DNA from: Piper betle
Lineage: Eukaryota > Streptophyta > Magnoliopsida > Piperales > Piperaceae
NCBI GenBank assembly: GCA_033002965.1
Contig: JAURVB010014725.1
Coordinates: 100,718-164,717 of the forward strand
Direction of reading: 5' to 3'
DNA: 64,000 bases
Shown: positions 26,746 through 39,354 of the stretch, piece by piece
Position numbering within the stretch: the stretch's first letter is position 1
Layout: every line of letters starts with the position of its first letter
The notes under the pieces: generated by a model
Told to the model about the DNA's origin: nothing
The model's input: only the letters and a program-made list of their open reading frames with translations
The model's database searches: none
Position numbers and translations under genes: made by a program

Positions 26746-27487
26746 CCTGTCACGTTTGCAATTTTGAGTTATTTATGTAAAAATAAATAAATAATATCAT
26801 ATTATATTATATTTAAGAATAGAAGGTGAAATTCTTTCCCCATGGAATAATTCTACTAAGTAACATTATTTAGCTGTGTAAATGGTCATCCGATTTACTG
26901 ATTTATCATAGACTATAAAATAAATAAAATAAAAATTAATCAATGAACAAGAACTAGATCAGTGTACCTAATCACTAAAAGGGAAATAAAATGGCATAAC
27001 TTATACCAGTCTACATGATATACGATGGCATAACTTACATTCACTATGCCTGTTCCACATCCCTTTTAGCTTGTCTCAACTTCCTCGGAGATATTAAAAT
27101 ATAATCCTTTTTTTAAAGTTAAAATATAACCATTTGGGGATTTTTTTTCTTCTAAGCAAACTTTTGATATTAACATAAAAGTATTATATTTAAGGTTAAT
27201 CATATACTCTGGGTTATGAAAGTAATAACTATTCAAATTAACAAAAACTCATTTTTCTAATGCGAAATGGAAACCTCATATCCAAAGAAAAATAAATTAA
27301 ATTGTTGAATGGTGCATCCCAATTTCTAACACATTTGTAATAATACAAAATTAAAATTCAAACCATCCAGTGTGTAGATCTCTGTACCCACACACAGCCT
27401 ATGAATTCTGAAAATAATTGGCCGGGAATAAAACCCACTTTTAATCAGAAGCACAAGGCGAAACGAAAAGGATACAAAGAATTTTGT
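26746..27487. other. 3' flank of the minus-strand CHX gene
   Basis: No gene seen. Part of it is probably the 3' untranslated region of the CHX gene that ends at 27488. Confidence 0.5.
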
Positions 27488-30400
27488 TCACCGTGTTTCA
27501 ACCTCATCTACAATTTCATGGCTACTACTGTTCCTGTTAAAGCTAATTATTTGCCCATTCACTGCTTGAATATCATGGCCCCTGTTAGGGCTAATCCGCT
27601 CCTGGGCAGCTGCTTGAATATCATGGTCGACTCTGTTAGAGCTAATTTGCTCACTGGCTGCTTGGATATCACTGTCCCTGTTAGAGCATTGCCCAACATC
27701 GGCTGCATGAGCAGTGTTCTTGTTGGTAGCTTTGCGCTGTTGAACAACCAAAACGGAACCAGTACCCATGAAATCAGGAGATGCTAACAAGTCTCCGATC
27801 GTCCCCAGCTCCGGGCACACCTCCCAGTCCCACTCGCTTATTCCGGCCATCAACGGCGACAAGTTTGGACCTCCCTTCCCCACTATGTACAAGGAGTACA
27901 TCCCTTCCATTGAGCTCAATGCTGCTATGGTGGCCGCACTATCTTCCACATACTTCTCCACGAAGCTCACCAGCCCAGAGGTCACGTACCTATCAATTGT
28001 GCAGAGAGAAGATCATTCAATATATTAGCATTTTGGTTATAATAATTGCAAGGGATTACAAGGGAGAGATGCATATATAGTACCTTTCGTAGTATGTATC
28101 GAGGAATTCCCTATCGGCACTGTTCTCGGCCTCGGCCTTGGCATTGGCTTCGCCAAGCCTCTCGTCCATGGAGCTCCCCCCAACGCCATTTTCCTTCTCC
28201 AACACCGACAAGAACCTCACCACCGTCAACGTCACCACCGGGTGTCCGGCCAGGAACGCCGCGTACGACAGAGCCCTCGGTCGTCCGCTCCGCCGAAGAA
28301 CAGCGCCGCCACATGCTGCTGCGCTCCCTCCCTCGCATTTGCGCCGCCGATGCCGCGGTCGACCAGCAGCGCCACCGTGCACCGCGCCCGCTCAATCACC
28401 TTGTGGTTGGTGGCCCGGTAGCCCTCGTTGGTGAGCTCCATGCGGCCGTCGCAGCGCCGGTGCTTGTGATAGGGGAGGAGGACGACGGACGCCCTCACGT
28501 CCTCGGACGCGTTGCAGATGTCCTCGTGCATGTTTCGGAAGTCGGACACGGCCTTGAGCAGGTGGAGTGGCATGCCGGTCTCGCGGGTGTAGGCGTCGGT
28601 CGCCTCTCGGACCAGGTGGGCGTCCTCGCCGCCGTGGTTCTCCACCTCGCCGTCCTCCTCTTGTCGCTGGTGGAAGAGGAGGTCGGAGGCGGTCTGCTCG
28701 GTGAGCTCGATGAGGTGCATGAGGTGGACGGAGAAGGGGCAGTTGAGGTCGGCGTCGCGGGACATCTCGACGAGGTTGAGGGTGGCGGGCATGTGGGCGG
28801 CGGTGTAGACGCAGGCGAGGAGGTGGATCTGGTTGTTGGGCCGCGCCGTCTCGAGGCCGGCCACGGCTTCTAATGCGTGGGCTCTGCGTTGGAGGCGGAT
28901 GATGAGGGCCACCAGAGGACCGGTTAAGATGCATACTACGACGATTGCTTGGAGGATGAGGTGGTACAATGTCTCGTCCATTGTCTGATAAAACAAGCCA
29001 CTTAAGTATTAGCTTAGTACAAATTAATGCGGCCATCGTTCTAAGCTAGAAAAATAGAATCTTCCATCCTCACCGTTGATGATCAGGAAATAAGTTAAAT
29101 TTCCTATTTTTAATGGCGGCCCATATTAAATTTCCCTATATTTTAAGATTTAACCTCAATATTTGATTGAGGCACTATAAGGGGAACATGATTAATTTCT
29201 TATCATTTGAAGTAAAAAGAAAGAAAAATAAAGAGAAAGAGCTCACCCCTCTGTTCTTGGCGATGTTAAGCACGAAGATATCGACATGGCCCTTGACGTT
29301 TAGAAGGAAGCCGAGGGTGAACCCCTCCACAAACTTCATCCTCAGACATGCCGCCGCGGCCATGGTGCTCACCAGTTTCGCCAAAAAGCTTGCCGTCACG
29401 AGTCCGTACGCCACCCCCGGCAAGTAGTTCCCATCTCTTCCCGGCAACACCCCAAGCTGCGAGCCCGTCAAGCTGAAATACACGGGGAGTAGCACGTTGT
29501 GCACTAGCTCTGTCAGCTCCGCCATCAACGTCCTCCCCGTCTTCCCTTCCCTCGGGAAACACAGACCCATCACAAACGACGATACCATCACGCTCATTCC
29601 GTAGGCCTCCGCGCCGCGGCATATGAGGAAGACGAAGAACGCGATGAATACCATTTCGGAGAACTTGATGGTTCGCCGGTGGGGGTTGAGGTGGTTGAGA
29701 AAGAAGGCCACGATTCGGAGGAGGAGGACGCCGGCGGCGATGATGAGAGGCACGAAGAGGAGGAGGTACGCGTAGTACTCAGGGAGGGGTTTGTCCCGCG
29801 GGGTGTCGAAGAAGGCAATGATGAAGAGGCAGGCGATGTCGTTAACGAGGGCCGTGACGATGGCCGTCCGGCCGAGGTCGGTGGTGGCGATCTTCACCTC
29901 GGCGCACATCCGGACGATGATGGCGGCGGAGGAGTTGGAGACGACGATGACGACGGTGGCGTAGAGGGACAGCAGGTCGCCGACGGTGAGGCTTTTGGAC
30001 AGCTTTTGGAGGAGGAAGACGTGGATTGGGGCGGCGACCACCATGCCGGTGCCGAGGTTGGAAGCGAGGAAGACGAGTGGAAGGCGGCGGTTGGGCCAGA
30101 GCTGCCGGGTATCCATCTCCAGACCCATGAGGAAGGAGAAGGCCATGCCGGTCACCTTTGTGACCGGTGCAATGAACCCCTCCGAGCTGGTGTATGGTGA
30201 AATCCAATCCCCCAGCGTTCCCACCAACACACCTGACTGTCACCCCCACCATTAACAATCATATAATTGATTATAATTTGTTTAAACAATATTGAAAATT
30301 TTTGTTGATTTATTATTAATTTGTAAATTCAAAAAATATTTAGACATAAGAATATTAATTTACCGGGATATTTCACACAACAAGACTGTTAATGATCAAA

Positions 30401-31120
30401 TTATTAATTCGATCATGCTCCCTGGTCATGATATATGATGGTGTGATTTGATATTTTTGTCTAACTATTTGGCGAAATAATATCGGGTATTTATAAAAAA
30501 TAAATCTTGTCTTCTTTGCTGTTTTTAGAACAAAATCGCTTATTTAAAAAGACATTAGTATTTACAATTGTCTAAATCATGATATGGTGGAAGAAGACAT
30601 GATAATATTTATAGTATTACAGTGGTGAAATTTGATATTTTGCTTGATGTAATTTCGGGTATCTATAAAACTTTGTCTTTCTAATTAATTTGTCATTTGG
30701 AATTAAATCACTTCCTTACAGAAAATTATTAGTATTTACATTAATCTAAATCACAATCTAAGAAGAAGAAGAATATGGTGGAAGAATTAATATGGCTAGT
30801 TTAGGTTCTATATCCCTGACATTCTTTTTCGGTAATATAGCAGGAAAAAAGAGAAGAAGACTTACAATCATCTGAATCATGGGTCGGGGGATGCCGAGAC
30901 GTTTCAAGAGGAGGAAGCCGAGGCGGCCAAGGTGGAGGTGGAGCAAGAAGAGGGCGACGACGGTGCCGACGTTGGCAAGCTTCAGCTCACTGGCGGCGAT
31001 GCCCTTGCCGCAGGAATTGTTGGCTTGGCTGGGGGAGACGGCGAAGATCAAGTGGAGGCTGTCCATAGCGCCGTGGTCGTTGCAGGTCTGTGATATGTGA
31101 GAGGGATGGATCACTTGCAA
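27488..31120 (-). CDS. CHX: CHX-type cation/H+ antiporter (CPA2 family), four exons, one frame break
   Basis: CHX proteins exchange K+ or other monovalent cations for protons, mostly in endomembranes or the plasma membrane. Exons: 31120-30866, 30236-29247, 28984-28084, 27989-27488, all with GT/AG. Allowing for one lost base, the protein is about 882 residues, slightly long for the family. Residues 1 to about 450 are the membrane antiporter domain, with FSFLMGLEMD, SNSSAAIIVRMCAEVKIA, the ALVND Asn-Asp pair near 217-218 and FPREGKT. The C-terminal half is the soluble CHX domain (MHEDICNASEDVRASVV, LLPYHKHRR, CTVALLVDRG, ALFFGGADDR, CPELGTIGDLLAS). The frame breaks at about 28274-28276, where GGG replaces an expected GGGG. 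The tail carries three repeats of about 16 residues. Met1 at 31120 is the longest choice; a Met 18 codons later is possible. The neighbour at 32424-36235 is a head-to-head paralogue. Confidence 0.9.
27530..27700 (-). repeat. In-frame minisatellite in the CHX C-terminal tail (about 3 units of 48-51 bp)
   Basis: Three tandem units encode variants of SNRxxxDIQAAxEQIS. On the plus strand each unit carries GTTAGRGCTAAT and GCTTGRATATCA. The head-to-head paralogue lacks this block and ends soon after SVLVVQQ. Confidence 0.8.
28274..28276 (-). other. Frame break in the minus-strand CHX gene
   Basis: The frame ending FFGGADDR continues in another frame with ALSYAAFLAGHPVVTL. The paralogue reads GGADDREALSYAA through the same point in one frame. 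One base is missing in a G run. Confidence 0.85.
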
Positions 31121-32423
31121 TGGCGTATCAGTTCCAACCCATCTTTTCTTCTTTTTTCTTTGTTTTTATTTTTTCTGATCTTGGGTAATGGTGAAATGCA
31201 TGCTTCGCTTGTGCTTGGATGCAAGTTGTTTGCTTCTGTTTGTGATTTTCGGTTGGAAGTGAAGTAGTTATAATTACCAAACGAATTAAGGATGTTCTAT
31301 TTGGTTGCAACAAATGTGCTTCTCCTCCATCTTCATCCTCCATCTTCAATAGCTCAACCTGCATTTCTAACTTCCCCACTACGTACTAACCGCTCTTACA
31401 TCTCCTTTTTGAACAGCCAAGGTTTTTACAGGGAGGCGTTGAAAAAAAAGTTTTTATAAAGAGGTCAATCGAAAGACGTCAAATTTAAAAGATAAAGATT
31501 AGTATCAAATTTGTGGGAATAATCTGTATCATCAACTGTTTTTTAATAAAAAATTATTAAGTAATGGGAAGATATATATTTTTTATATTACCAAGGAATG
31601 AGAAAACTAAAATAATTATGAAAAGGGCAAAATTTTGAATTGTCTTTAAATACCCTCACACAACGCAGTTGGATTTAATAAATAAAAAAATTATTTTTTA
31701 AAAATAAATCACTAAGTCGACTGGCCGCAGTTGGCCACGACTGGCCGATGGGCCATTGGGACGTTTTAATTTTTTGTTTTAAGGCAAAACTCCATATATG
31801 GGTAGTTTATCATTACATTAAAATTTACATTTTTTAATAATTAACCCTAATTTGTTCACCACAGCAATATCAAACGATATTCTTTAATACGGTAAAAATT
31901 CAAAACTATTTTATATGACTACATGTATTTAGAATGAGTTGTTGAATTGGTAAGAATGAGCCCTAATCCTCCATATCTCTAATCCTTCTTATCTATAATA
32001 GAAAAGGGAAGCTAATTATTATTTAACTCTTTATTATCTAAGGGGATTCGTATTAACTAGAAGGTGTCCAAGAATTTATCAACAAGTGACAGCACTAATC
32101 ATTTGAAGAAAAACTGTTTAATCGATGTAATAACAACTTAAACTCACCTCTACACCATCTTCTTGTGAACTGACAAACTCCCCGAGAGGGAGAGACCAGG
32201 TAAGCGGCGGCCGGAATATGCAAGAGCCAAACTGATCGACACCCTAGTAAATAACTGCTTCTCCACTTCCAATCGAAGATCACCAACAGACACAAAATCA
32301 ACCATAACAGAAGCAGGAACATTCCTTCCAAAACAGAGACAACAATGGTCCATATTCTACCGCCACACACAGACCATCAAAAGAGAGACGGGTAGGAAAG
32401 CCGACGTGCATGCACAACACTAA
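31121..32423. promoter_or_regulatory. Shared intergenic region between divergent CHX genes
   Basis: The 1.3 kb between the two start codons must hold both promoters and 5' leaders. A minus frame at 31128-31379 and minus frames over 32095-32370 resemble nothing known and are probably leader sequence or chance. No core promoter element could be fixed. Confidence 0.5.
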
Positions 32424-35400
32424 ATGCCTTCTTCTTCTTCTTCAATTTCACCTCCCACACTAATGGACCACTCGCCCGCGGTCACCACCGGCCGCGGCGC
32501 TGCCGGTAGCAACACCTGGGTCTGTGAGCAAGGCCTGATTGCCTCCGAGGCGAAGCTTGGCAACATGACCAACATACTTGTACTCTTCTTCCTACACCTC
32601 TACGCCGGCCGCCTTGTCTGCTTCCTCTTCAAACGCCTCGGCCTCCCTCGCCCCATCGTCCAAATCATCGTAATCTTCCAACCTTTGAATATATATTTGA
32701 TTGAAATCTGATCGAAACATGTTATATATTTGATTAGACAGGGGCGTTGGTGGGGACTGTGGGAAGGAAGATATCGCCGTACAACGCGACCAGCTTCGTC
32801 GGAACGCTGTCGGAGGCGGCCGGGATGGCCTTCGCCTTCCTCATGGGCATGGAGATGGACCCGAAGCAGCTATGGCGAAGCCGCCGATCGCCGCTGGCCT
32901 TCTTGGTTTCGAACCTGGCCGCCGGCGTCGCCCTCGCCGCCGCCATACACGTCTTCCTCGCCCAGAAGCTGGAACGAACAGCTGCACTCAACTTGCAATC
33001 CCTCTTCGTGACACTCCTCATCATCGTCGCCAACTCCTCCTCGGCCATCATCGTCCGGATGTGCGCAGAGGTGAAGATCGCCAGCACCGAGATCGGCCGC
33101 GCCGCCATCGTCGCGGCCCTCGTCAACGACATGGGGTGCCTCTGCATCATCGCCTTCTTCAATAGTTCGCCCGAGGAGAGCCTGCTCTACCACATGCTAC
33201 GGCTCGTCCTCCTCGTCCCGCCGCTGCTCTGGACCGCCGCCTTGGCGCTCCGCTACCTCGCCCGCCTCCTCAACCGCCTGCACCCCCATCGGAGGAACAT
33301 CAAGCTCTCCGAGATGATCCTCGTCGCCGTCTTCCTCATCGTCGTCAGCGGCTTCGCCGACATCCTGGGCTTCAACCGGATGCTCACCTCCTTCATCATG
33401 GGGCTCTGCTTCCCGCGCGAGGGGAAGACGGCTAGGACGCTCATGGCGGAGCTGGAGGAGGTGGTGCACAACGTCCTGCTGCCGGCCTACTTCGGTTTCA
33501 CCGGCGCAGAGCTCACCTTCCACCCCGGCAACGTCAAGGAGGTGTCGTGGGTGGCCTACGCTCTGGCCACGGCCAGCTTCGTCGGGAAGATGGGCAGCAC
33601 GTTGGCGGCGGCGGCATTTCTGAAGATGAGATGGGTGGAAGGGTTGACGCTCGGCATCCTCCTCAATGTGAAGGGCCATGTCGATATCTTCGTCCTCAAT
33701 ACTGCCAAGGACAGAGGAGTAGGTTTTTCTGTTCTTAATAACTCTGTTAATTGAGTTTCTTGATTGCTACTAATGGCGATCGAAGTTGTGTTGCAGATTA
33801 TGGACAGTGGTTTATACCACCTTATCCTCTCCACCATCATCGTCGTCTGCATCCTCACTGGTCCGATGGTAGCCCTTATCATACGCCACCAGCGCAAGGC
33901 CAAGGCCTTCGATCACACGGGCTTGAGCTGGCCCCGCCGGAAGCCAGCTCCGGCTCCTCGCCGGCGTCTACTCCCCCCGACACTTGCCGGCCATCCTCAA
34001 CATCGTCGAGATGTCCAGCGGCGGCGGCCGCTACCCCTTCGCTGCCTACCTGATGCACCTCGTCGAGCTCACCGAGCAGACGGCGGCGACGCTGCTCTAC
34101 GACAAGCGGCCCGGGAGGGAGGAGGACGACGACGAGGACGAGGAGCATTGCGGCGAGGAGGAGCTGGTCATCAACGCCGCCGCCGACGCCTACACCCGCG
34201 AGAGCGGCGTGGCGCTGCATATGCTAAAGGCGGTGTCCGACTACCGGAACATGCACGAGGACGTGTGCAACGCGGCCGAGGACGTGCGGGCGTCGGTGCT
34301 GGTACTCCCCTTCCACAAGCACCGGCGGCTCGACGGCACGCTGGAGGTGACTAAGGAAGGGTACCGGGCGACGAACAAGAAGGTGATGGCGCGGGGGAGG
34401 TGCACGGTGGCGCTGCTGGTGGACCGGGGGCAGGGCCACGCTCGGGACTGGGGCGGCGTGCACCAGCAGGTGGCGGCGCTGTTCTTCGGCGGGGCGGACG
34501 ACCGGGAGGCGCTGTCGTACGCAGCGAGGCTGGCCGGGCACCCGTCGGTGAGCGTGACGGTGGTGAGGATGGTAGCAGCGGAGGGGAAGGAGTACGAAGA
34601 GGGGTGACAATGGCCAAGGACGAGGGCGTGCTCAAGGCCATTGCCAGGCTTGAGGAAGAGGCCACGGCCGACCACGACTTCCTCTTCCGATATTGCCAAC
34701 GGTAACGTCGAATATTTTCGTCTCAAAAATTTCATTTTTTTTAAACCCTAGGTTTTCATTTTGTTTCATTTTATTTTATTCTTTTCTTTAACGACATCAC
34801 CTTAATTTTTTTCCTTTCAATCAATGATTATTAAAATAAAATATAATTTATACTAGGCAGGATATCATGCTAAGAATGGCTAATTTAGCAATAAATTTAA
34901 TTTTATAAATAAATCCTCGTGAAATAAATTAGAAAGAATCTGATTTTTAAAGATATATGGTAATCAAATGAAAAAAATAGATAATTTTTTATGGAATAAT
35001 GAGATAGACTCTAAATTTTAAACTTAACTTTAATTATTAAATTAGAAGATCAAATATGATAATTTATTTTATTTTAATTAATTAAATCTCCTGCTTTTCG
35101 TCATAGTCAGAACTTTGAGTTTCCCTTTATTAATAAGAGTAGATTTAAAACTAAAAAGTAATAAATGGTTTTAACTCAAAACTGAAACATCTCAATTAAT
35201 CAAACCGTTTAATAAAATTTATCTTGTTCATTTATGTAATTTCGTTACTCATATTGAAAATTCTTGATATGGGCAAAATATTGAAGTCATTTTTAAGTGG
35301 ATAACAATTTAAGCACTTACATATTACAAATATTTTTGAAAAGAAATTCAAAAAAATCATACAGTAATGATACGCATGACTTTCCCTGACATTTATGATT

Positions 35401-36235
35401 GACGTAAATTATATGGCTGATCATATTCACTGGCTATATTATTTTATAGATAAATTATAGTTTTGTAGAAATTTTTTTATCAAATAATCAAATAGAATAT
35501 AATAATTCAAAATCTTAGAGATTAACTCTAGGTTTAAAGATATACTCTAATTGAATGATAAGATAAAATTTAGTAATTTTATTTAATTTTTTATTATTTT
35601 ATTTTGATCGGTCAAGTCTACTAATTTTATTTTGATCACAATGTTTGTTTCACCTATTTGATTTTCAAGAAAAAAGATGGCACAAGTTGACTTTGCATAT
35701 CATTTGTAAATTGTGATATATAAATTACTTGTTGTGTACCTTCAAATACAATCTATAAGCTTATTTGCACACTAGCTAACAATTCAATATAATTACCCGT
35801 TAGTTTATTTTTTACAAAAAAAGGATAAGTGTTTTTTATCCAAAAGAAAAAAATTCAAATAATTTTTCGAAAGGGAAAGCTTAAGTTAAATATTCTAGAT
35901 AATTTAACAGAATGTTTACAATAATGGATAGGTACGTAACGACCGGACTGGTGACCTACATTGACAAGTACGTGGAGAATAGTGCAGACACCATAACGGC
36001 ACTGAGATCAATGGATGGCATGTACTCTTTGTATATAGTGGGAAAGAGCGGCCAAGGTCTATCACCATTGACGGCTGGAATGAGCAAGTGGCAAGAGTGC
36101 CCAGAGCTGGGCACAATAGGGGACTTATTAGCATCTTCTGATTTCATGACTAGTGGATCAGTTTTGGTTGTACAACAGTATGACAGCTCCAACAAAGACA
36201 CTATTGAAGATGATGGGGGCGAAACGATACTATGA
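32424..36235 (+). CDS. CHX: CHX-type cation/H+ antiporter (CPA2 family), four exons, three frame breaks
   Basis: Paralogue of the minus-strand gene with matching exon phases. Exons: 32424-32669, 32738-33718, 33797-34701, 35932-36235, all with GT/AG; the last intron is 1230 bp. Allowing for three lost bases, the protein is about 812 residues, normal for CHX. Motifs: FAFLMGMEMD, NSSSAIIVRMCAEVKIAS, ALVND (Asn-Asp near 212-213), FPREGKT, then the soluble domain (LMHLVELTEQTA, MHEDVCNAAEDVRASV, LPFHKHRR, CTVALLVDRG, FFGGADDREALSYAA, CPELGTIGDLLASSDF). Breaks lie at 33919-33921 (GGG), 33944-33945 (CC) and 34601-34604 (GGGG). Each is cured by one more base of the same run, and together they restore phase. 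Taken literally the gene is dead; consensus error is an equally good reading. A replacement of the usual plant VTAFPVLARIL by SSSAIIVRMCA is shared by both copies. Confidence 0.88.
33919..34604 (+). other. Three single-base frame breaks in the plus-strand CHX gene
   Basis: At 33919-33921 the frame should give TGLELAPPEA, at 33944-33945 EAQLRLLAGVY, and at 34601-34604 EEGVTMAKDEG. Each needs one extra G or C in an existing run. Alignment to the paralogue supports each repair. Confidence 0.8.
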
Positions 36236-36667
36236 AAGAAAATTTCGTTTAAATTAGGCTTTTGTCTAGATCTTTTTGAGAAAAATAGGCTTTGCTTGTA
36301 ATTTATGTTTCACTGAGTCAATTAATAAAGTGATCATATTTCATTGCTAAATGTCAAGCATAGAGACATGCAAAGGTTCAACTCAGATTATCAGAAAGAA
36401 CAACTCAAGATCATGGTAACAAGTTTTGAAGAAAAGATTATCATAACAAGTTACATGTAATATTTCTAACACTAATTAATCAGTCTAGCTTGATCATGAT
36501 GATAATTTTTCCGGATTAATTTGACCCACAAAGAGATTGAAGTATGTACAACTTCGAGAGCAGCCTAGGGCAATTTAAAGGCCATCAAAACAAGTTGGGT
36601 TGAGATGCACATGCTTTCCAATATGTGCCCTCCTGAGTACCACAGGGCAGAGGTAGCTTCGGTAAAG
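36236..36667. other. 3' flank of the plus-strand CHX gene
   Basis: No gene seen. It is probably CHX 3' untranslated sequence followed by unassigned DNA up to the broken copia element. Confidence 0.45.
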
Positions 36668-36725
36668 GATATCAAAATTAGTCCTTATAACTATTGTTTG
36701 GTCGGGAAACAATTTAGGACATTCT

Positions 36726-39323
36726 TTGCAAGCACAAGTACAAAGAAGTCAGAAGTTCTTTGAAGTTGGGGCCAATGAAGGTAAAATCTCTTGGCGGTTC
36801 TATTTATTTTGTTATTTTATTGATGATACTCCTAGGAAAGTGTGGGCTTATGACATGAAAAATAAAAGTGATGTTTTTGACATCTTTAAGAATTTTTATG
36901 TATTAATTGAAAGAGAAACAGGTAAGCCTTTGAAATACCTTAGAAGTGGTAATAGTAGTGAATATTATTTTATTGAGTTTGATGAATATTGTAATAAACA
37001 TAGGATTAAGCATAAGAAGATGGTTCCTTATACTTCTCAACAAAATGAAGTGGCTGAAAGGATGAACATGACTATCTCTAAGAAGGTTAGGAGTATATTG
37101 TCTTCAGCTAAGTTGCCTAAAAAGGTTCTGGGGTGAGGCCATGAATACAATTTGTTATTTAATTAACAGATCTCCCAAATATGTTCTAGACAATGGCATA
37201 CCAAAAAGGGTTTGGAGTGACAAAAATGTCAATTATTCTCAATTGAGAGTCTTTAGTTGTAAGGCTTTTGCAACATGTGCCCAATGAACAAGGGCTAAGC
37301 TTGACTCTAGAGCCGTAAAATGTATTTTTCTGGGATATGGTGATAATAAGTTTGGATATAAACTTTGGGATCCTAAGAATAGAAAACTGATTTGAAACAG
37401 AGATGTAGTTTTCAGGCAGGATCAAACAACTGAGGGCTTTGGCAAAAAAAAGTTCCTCAAACTAAATCTCAGGAAAGCTTGGAAAAGATAAAATAACCTT
37501 CAACCTCGACTAGAAGTGAAGAGGCGGCTTCAGGATAACACAATTATTTCCCTACCAAGTGATGATGAGGGTGAGGATGTGGTGTCTGATGATATTTCTA
37601 ATGAGTTTGTGAATGATATTCGATAGGAACAGGTAGATTCTGATCAAGGCCAGCCAACTAATGTAAGGAGATCAGCTCGTGAACCAGTTCCATCAATAAG
37701 ATATCCATCATCAGAATATATAACAATTAAGGAATGTGGAGAACAGAAAAATTTCAATGAGATCAAAGCTCATATAGAATAGGAGAAGTAGTTAAAGGCA
37801 ATGAAAGATGAGATGAAATTTTTGCATGATAATCACACCTATGAGTTGGTGGATCTTCCTAGAGGGAAGAGAATATTGAGGAACAAATGGGTCTACATGA
37901 TCAAATATAAAGAAAACAACACACAACCAAGGTATAAGGCAAGGTTGGTGGTGAAGGGCTTCAAACAAAAGAAATGTATTGATTTCGATGAAATTTTTTC
38001 TCCTGTTGTTAAAATGTCTTTTATTAAAATTGCTCTGGCTTTAACTACAAGTTTGGATTTGAAAGTTGAAAAATTGGATGTGAAGACAGTCTTTCTTCAT
38101 GGTGATCTTGTAGAGACCATATACATGAAGCAACCAGAGGGTTTTGAAGTCAGAGGAAAGGAAGAGATGGTATGCAGACCGAAAAAGAGTTCGTATGGTT
38201 TGAAGTAAGTTCTTAGACAGTAGTACAAAAAGTTTGATTCTTTTATGGAAAAGAATCAGTACAAGAACTTTGTTTTTGATCACTGTGTTCATTAAGAAGT
38301 TTGTGTGTTCATTAAAAAGTTTGATGATAGTGACTTTATTATTCTCTTACTCTATGTGGATGACATGTTGATTGTAGAACATGATGGAGCTAACATTGCA
38401 GGTTTAAAGAAGAACTGGAATAAATCCTTTGTAATGAAGGATTTAGGACAGGCAAAGCAAATCTTGGGGATATCCGTTCGGCGTGACAGGAGAGCTAGAA
38501 AGCTTTGGGTGTCACAGGTAAAGTACATAGATAAGGTACTTGAAAAATTCAACATAAATGATACAAGGCCGGTTGGAGTTCCACTTAGGAGTCATTTCAA
38601 GTTGAAGAAAAGTGAATTCAGTGAAACAGAGATAAAATGAGAAAGGTTCCTTATGCTTCTGCATCTTGTAGTTTGATGTATGTTATGGTTTGTTCAAGGC
38701 TGGATAGATATAGCATATGCAGTAGGAATGGTTAGCAGACATTTAGCAAATCCGAGCAATGAACATTGACAAGCAGTTAAATTGATAGTGAGGTACTTGA
38801 GAGCTACATCCAAAATGTGTTTATATTTTAAAAGCGATAAACCTTTATTGGTTGGTTACATCGATTTAGACATGACAGGTGACTTGGAGACAAGAAGGTC
38901 AACATCTAGGTTTGTTGTTAATTTTGCTAATAGGGTTGTGCCTTGGCAGTCTAGGTTGCAAAAGTGTGTTGCATTATCCACAACTGAAGCTGACTTTATT
39001 ACTGCTACAAAAACTTGGAAGGAATGCTATGGACGAAGAGATTTTTGAATGAAATTGGCATTAAACAGGAGAGATACATTATATACTGTGATAGCCAAAG
39101 TGCAATTCACTTGAGTAAGAATTCAACTTTTTATTTAAGGAGCAAGCACATTGATATGAGATATCATTGGATAAGAGATGTATTAGAAAGTAAATCTCTT
39201 GAGCTAACAAAAATTTGTACCAAAAAGAATGTTTCAGACATGATGTCTAAAATTGTGTCAAAGGGGAAACATGTTTATTGCAAGAATAGAGTAGACATGG
39301 ATGGAGCTTCTCATAGTGGCTAG
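36726..39323 (+). pseudogene. copia pol remnant (integrase, reverse transcriptase, RNase H)
   Basis: Open pieces at 36726-37136, 37801-38208, 38305-38640, 38782-39048 and 39015-39323 are separated by stops (for example near 37380, 37625, 37780 and 38206) and a small local duplication near 38280-38320. It would be a polyprotein if intact. It ends with a stop just before the LTR. Confidence 0.88.
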
Positions 39324-39354
39324 AGGTGTTTCATGGAGTCGGGAAGGAGAGGTT

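Noticed and set aside
28046..30200. Long plus-strand frames of up to 275 codons opposite the CHX exons (also minus frames at 33197-34610)
   Set aside because: They are antisense shadows of GC-rich CHX exons and have biased Val/Gly/Glu or Arg composition without family similarity.
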